From: JADJGC01 sp964617645
GTDB taxonomy: Bacteria; Zixibacteria; MSB-5A5; CAIYYT01
Assembly: GCA_964617645.1 (NCBI GenBank)
Contig: CAZTYE010000003.1
Coordinates: 310,001-374,000 of the forward strand
Length of the DNA: 64,000 nucleotides
Direction of reading: 5' to 3'
Shown here in pieces: positions 61,375 through 64,000 of the stretch (position 1 is the stretch's first letter; each line of letters starts with the position of its first letter). Position numbers and translations under genes: made by a program. The notes beneath the pieces were generated by a model, which saw only the letters and a program-made list of their open reading frames with translations, was not told the DNA's origin and did not search any database.

Positions 61375-63189
61375 CTATCCCAGCATCTCCAGTTCTCCGG
61401 CCAATAGCTCGCGGCGGATAATCTCGTAGTACCGCCCTCGCTTTTCCGCCAGCTCGTCGTGCGTGCCGATTTCAACTACTCTGCCGCCATCGAGGACCAC
61501 AATTCGGTCCGCACGGCGAATCGTTGACGGCCGATGGCTGATCAAGAGCGTCGTTACCTTGCCGGAAGCCGCTACCAAACGCTCGAGAATCAGTTCCTCG
61601 GTCTGCGTATCCACGGATGAAAAGGCATCGTCAAGCACGAGTATCTTGGGTTGCTTCATTAACGCGCGCGCGATTGATGCGCGCTGCTTCTGTCCGCCCG
61701 AAAGCGTGATCCCGCGCTCGCCGAGAATCGTTTCGTACTTGTCATTGAAGCCTTCGACCTCAGTGTCGAATGCCGCAATCGTGGCGGCGTCGCGCACCGC
61801 GTCAAGATCGACCGAGTCCTTGGCGAAAGCGATATTCGCGGCAATCGTGTCAGAAAAGAGATAGGAATCCTGGCGCACAAAACCGATTTGCCCGCGCAGG
61901 TCATCGAGTCGCATCAGGTTTATGTCCACGTCATCGATAAGTATCGCTCCGTCGCTAATCGGGTACTGGCGCATCAGCAACGATACCAAGGTCGATTTCC
62001 CTGAGCCGGTTGCGCCGACGATGGCGACCGTCTCGCCCGATCTGACTTCAAAGGAGACATCCTCGAGCACAGTTGTCGTAGTATTCGGATAGGCGAACGA
62101 CAAGCCGTTGAAGCGAATCGCTCCTTGTGGGGTGCCCACGGTTTTCGTTTGCCGAGCTTCAATAATTTCCGGCGCTTCGTTCAGAAGCCCGTCGAGTCTC
62201 TGCATCGAGGCCGTGCCGCGTTGGTAGAGCGAAATCACCCAACCGATCGCCAGCATCGGCCAGATCAGCATCATAAGGTAAACCATGAATGCAACGTACT
62301 CACCCGCGGTGATCTTGCCGCTAATGACTTCGTGGCCACCGGCCCAAAAGACAGTCAAGACCAGCAGCCCGACAATGAACATGATCGCCGGCCAGAATCC
62401 GGCCCGCACTCGCGCCAGTGCCAGATTCAAGCGCACATACTCACGGCTGATCTTGTCGAATCGTTTGCCCTGATCCTGCTCGCGACCGTAGGCTTTAACG
62501 ACCCGCACGCCGGCGAACGATTCCTGCACGAACGCCGACAGAAACGAGAAGTGATTCTGGATATTCATGAAGCGCTTATGCGTCTGCTGCCCGAGCCGCC
62601 ACATCACCAATGACAACAGCGGCAGGGGAACCAGCGAGTACAGCGTCAGCTTGGGCGAGATGAAGATCATCAGGATAAACGCAACCACGGTGATCACCAC
62701 CGTGTTCATCATGTACATCACTGCCGGGCCGATCATCATCCGCACGGCTTCGAGGTCGTTGGAAAGTCGCGCGATGATGTCGCCCGTCGGCGTGCGCTGA
62801 TAGAATGACGAGGACAGTTGCAGCAGGTGGCTGAAGATGTCATTGCGCAAATCGCATTCGATGTCACGCGAGCCCCAGATGATCGTCCGCCGTGCGAAAT
62901 AGCGAAAGACTCCGCCAATCGCCGCCGCGACGACCATGCCGAGGGCGTAGTGGAACAGATTTTGCCCGAAAATGGCGACAATGTACGGCCGCAGCCATTC
63001 GCGCACCACGGACGAAGTTTGCACCGGATCGGCCTTAAGGCTGTCGATCGCTTCCTTCATCAGCCACGGCGAAATCGCCATAAACAAGTTGGTTCCGATC
63101 AGTACGATGAAGCCCCAGATGTAATAACGGCGGTACTTTCGGAAGTATTTCCAGATCGTATTGGATTTACGCAGCGAAGATTTTGACAA
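61375..63189 (-). CDS. ABC exporter half-transporter, partner with altered Walker B
   Basis: 604 residues. Membrane domain 1-325; ATPase domain with Walker A GATGSGKSTLVSLL, canonical signature ITLSGGQKQRASIARAL, but Walker B KILVLDDAFSSVD, where Asp replaces the catalytic Glu. In TM287/288, LmrCD and BmrCD this is the degenerate site member. Together with the gene after it, it forms a heterodimeric multidrug- or lipid-type exporter; cargo unknown. Confidence 0.9.
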   Translation of the reverse strand: MSKSSLRKSNTIWKYFRKYRRYYIWGFIVLIGTNLFMAISPWLMKEAIDSLKADPVQTSSVVREWLRPYIVAIFGQNLFHYALGMVVAAAIGGVFRYFARRTIIWGSRDIECDLRNDIFSHLLQLSSSFYQRTPTGDIIARLSNDLEAVRMMIGPAVMYMMNTVVITVVAFILMIFISPKLTLYSLVPLPLLSLVMWRLGQQTHKRFMNIQNHFSFLSAFVQESFAGVRVVKAYGREQDQGKRFDKISREYVRLNLALARVRAGFWPAIMFIVGLLVLTVFWAGGHEVISGKITAGEYVAFMVYLMMLIWPMLAIGWVISLYQRGTASMQRLDGLLNEAPEIIEARQTKTVGTPQGAIRFNGLSFAYPNTTTTVLEDVSFEVRSGETVAIVGATGSGKSTLVSLLMRQYPISDGAILIDDVDINLMRLDDLRGQIGFVRQDSYLFSDTIAANIAFAKDSVDLDAVRDAATIAAFDTEVEGFNDKYETILGERGITLSGGQKQRASIARALMKQPKILVLDDAFSSVDTQTEELILERLVAASGKVTTLLISHRPSTIRRADRIVVLDGGRVVEIGTHDELAEKRGRYYEIIRRELLAGELEMLG

Positions 63190-63320
63190 AGTCAGTTCCC
63201 ACGTGTCTCAAGCTCGGACTCATTCGCACCATGTTTCTTTATAACAACTATTAGCCTGATTCGGCACAACGATTTTCGATACAGTGTAAAATTGCGATCG
63301 GCTCGGCCTTGAAAGCCGAA

Positions 63321-63884
63321 TTACTTTGTGACGATGATGTCGCCAAGGCCGACTTTGCAGAACAATTTAATCCGGATCTCAGCCGTACCGTAGTTGGCAT
63401 CGATGTGTTCGAGCGTAGCGCCAAAGCCGTCGCGCTTGTCGCCGAGCATTTCGATATCGCCGACGCCGACCTGCGCCGACGCGCTCACGGGAATGCCCTC
63501 GGGCAGCATCACCTTGATATCGCCGATGCCGAGATTGCAATCGACCCGGTTTTCGCCGGGGATCAAGGTTGTCTGCCGTAGGTTAAGCTGGATTTCACCG
63601 ATGCCCTCGTGTACCGACAGTCCGCCGCTTTCAACTTGCACTGGCCGAAGGTGAACGTCGCCAAAAGTCTTCTTGAATTCTCGGCCCGTGAACTTGGCAA
63701 AGTCAAATCCTTCCGGACGCTCCGGGCGCACGCGTTCGAAGATCATCCAGCCGCCGATCACCACCAGCACGACCGGCCACCAGGTGCCGATAAACTCAGA
63801 AAAATCAAACTCGATCCAGCGCATATTATCGGCGAGAAATATCGCGCCGATGGCGACGAGGATCAGTCCCCAAAATATCCGCAT
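63321..63884 (-). CDS. LiaF-like envelope-stress protein
   Basis: 187 residues from ATG at 63884 (GGAAAGGAGATTGCC upstream). Two N-terminal membrane spans (IFWGLILVAIGAIFLADN, WWPVVLVVIGGWMIF) then a beta-helical DUF2154/LiaF-like part with repeated IGDI/VGDI turns (LGIGDIKVMLPEG, VGVGDIEMLG, VGLGDIIVTK). LiaF family members modulate the cell-wall-antibiotic stress response by acting on a sensor kinase. No kinase or regulator gene is in the window. Confidence 0.75.
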   Translation of the reverse strand: MRIFWGLILVAIGAIFLADNMRWIEFDFSEFIGTWWPVVLVVIGGWMIFERVRPERPEGFDFAKFTGREFKKTFGDVHLRPVQVESGGLSVHEGIGEIQLNLRQTTLIPGENRVDCNLGIGDIKVMLPEGIPVSASAQVGVGDIEMLGDKRDGFGATLEHIDANYGTAEIRIKLFCKVGLGDIIVTK

Positions 63885-63935
63885 GGCAATCTCCTTTCCG
63901 CTCCGCCGCAATTGCGCGACCTCCCGGAGCCGAAC

Positions 63936-64000
63936 TCAGCCATCGTTTACGATCGTTACTTGAATATGTTCGCTTCTCCCCGCTGCCAGCAAGGAAATTC
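63936..64000 (-). CDS. Possible 3' end of an upstream gene (partial)
   Basis: Minus strand frame reading ISLLAAGRSEHIQVTIVNDG then TGA at 63936-63938 is open to the window end. The spacing of 51 bases to the LiaF-like start would fit an operon. Too short to name. Confidence 0.25.
   Translation of the reverse strand, partial: ISLLAAGRSEHIQVTIVNDG

Overview
The window is typical bacterial chromosome: dense, mostly short intergenic gaps, roughly 55% GC by eye, genes on both strands. No single gene fixes the taxon. The combination points to a Gram-negative member of the FCB group, most like candidate phylum Zixibacteria or a relative. The supporting features are a TonB receptor and lipoproteins, secreted proteins carrying dockerin repeats of the form GDADxxGxISIADAVxLINYIF, a YPNPFNP-type C-terminal sorting domain, SdrD B-like repeats, and large membrane-anchored multiheme cytochromes. 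This placement is inference. No rRNA, tRNA, CRISPR array, prophage or transposase gene was seen.

Layout. 1-2.7 kb: a PNPOx-like flavoprotein (cut by the window edge), an EamA exporter and its Lrp-type regulator, then a YqjD/YqjE-like membrane pair. 2.7-8.7 kb: a REPIN-like repeat, sucCD, a BrnT/BrnA-type toxin-antitoxin pair, then asparaginase, HD hydrolase and rarA. 8.8-13.5 kb: a three-gene secreted set (dockerin protein, subtilisin with beta-helix and sorting tail, DNRLRE-like protein). 13.8-18.7 kb: a DUF456 membrane protein, a 143-bp element with perfect 15-bp terminal inverted repeats, and a TPP-riboswitch operon of SSF symporter and TonB receptor, probably for thiamine or a precursor. 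18.8-24.6 kb: peroxiredoxin, M20 dipeptidase, SDR, a second EamA protein, a TIM-barrel isomerase, a cupin and a Tat-exported superoxide dismutase. 24.8-28.4 kb: butyrate kinase and indolepyruvate:ferredoxin oxidoreductase (iorBA), a likely amino-acid fermentation module.

28.4-36.5 kb: a palindromic-repeat island, a zinc-finger-like orphan gene, ettA, and a cell-envelope cluster of a lipoprotein, two L,D-transpeptidases, a degenerate relative and a GNAT enzyme. That cluster is preceded by a long leader with a strong promoter and an intrinsic terminator just before the first start codon, a candidate unrecognised riboregulator. 36.5-41.8 kb: a TetR regulator in line with two CbcL-like cytochromes carrying 17 and 11 CxxCH haem motifs fused to b-type membrane domains. 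41.9-51.4 kb: trmB, a giant SdrD-B/LamG/dockerin protein interrupted by one in-frame TGA, a Ser/Thr kinase with TolB-like and TPR regions, and a dockerin plus coiled-coil secreted pair. 51.7-64 kb: carAB with a clear promoter, a DUF2238 membrane protein, a diguanylate cyclase, a cytosolic superoxide dismutase, a heterodimeric ABC exporter with an inositol-phosphatase gene, and a LiaF-like protein.

The items I would look at first are the leader RNA at 32.6-32.85 kb, the 17-haem/11-haem operon, the in-frame TGA at 45974-45976, and the inverted-repeat element at 14385-14527.
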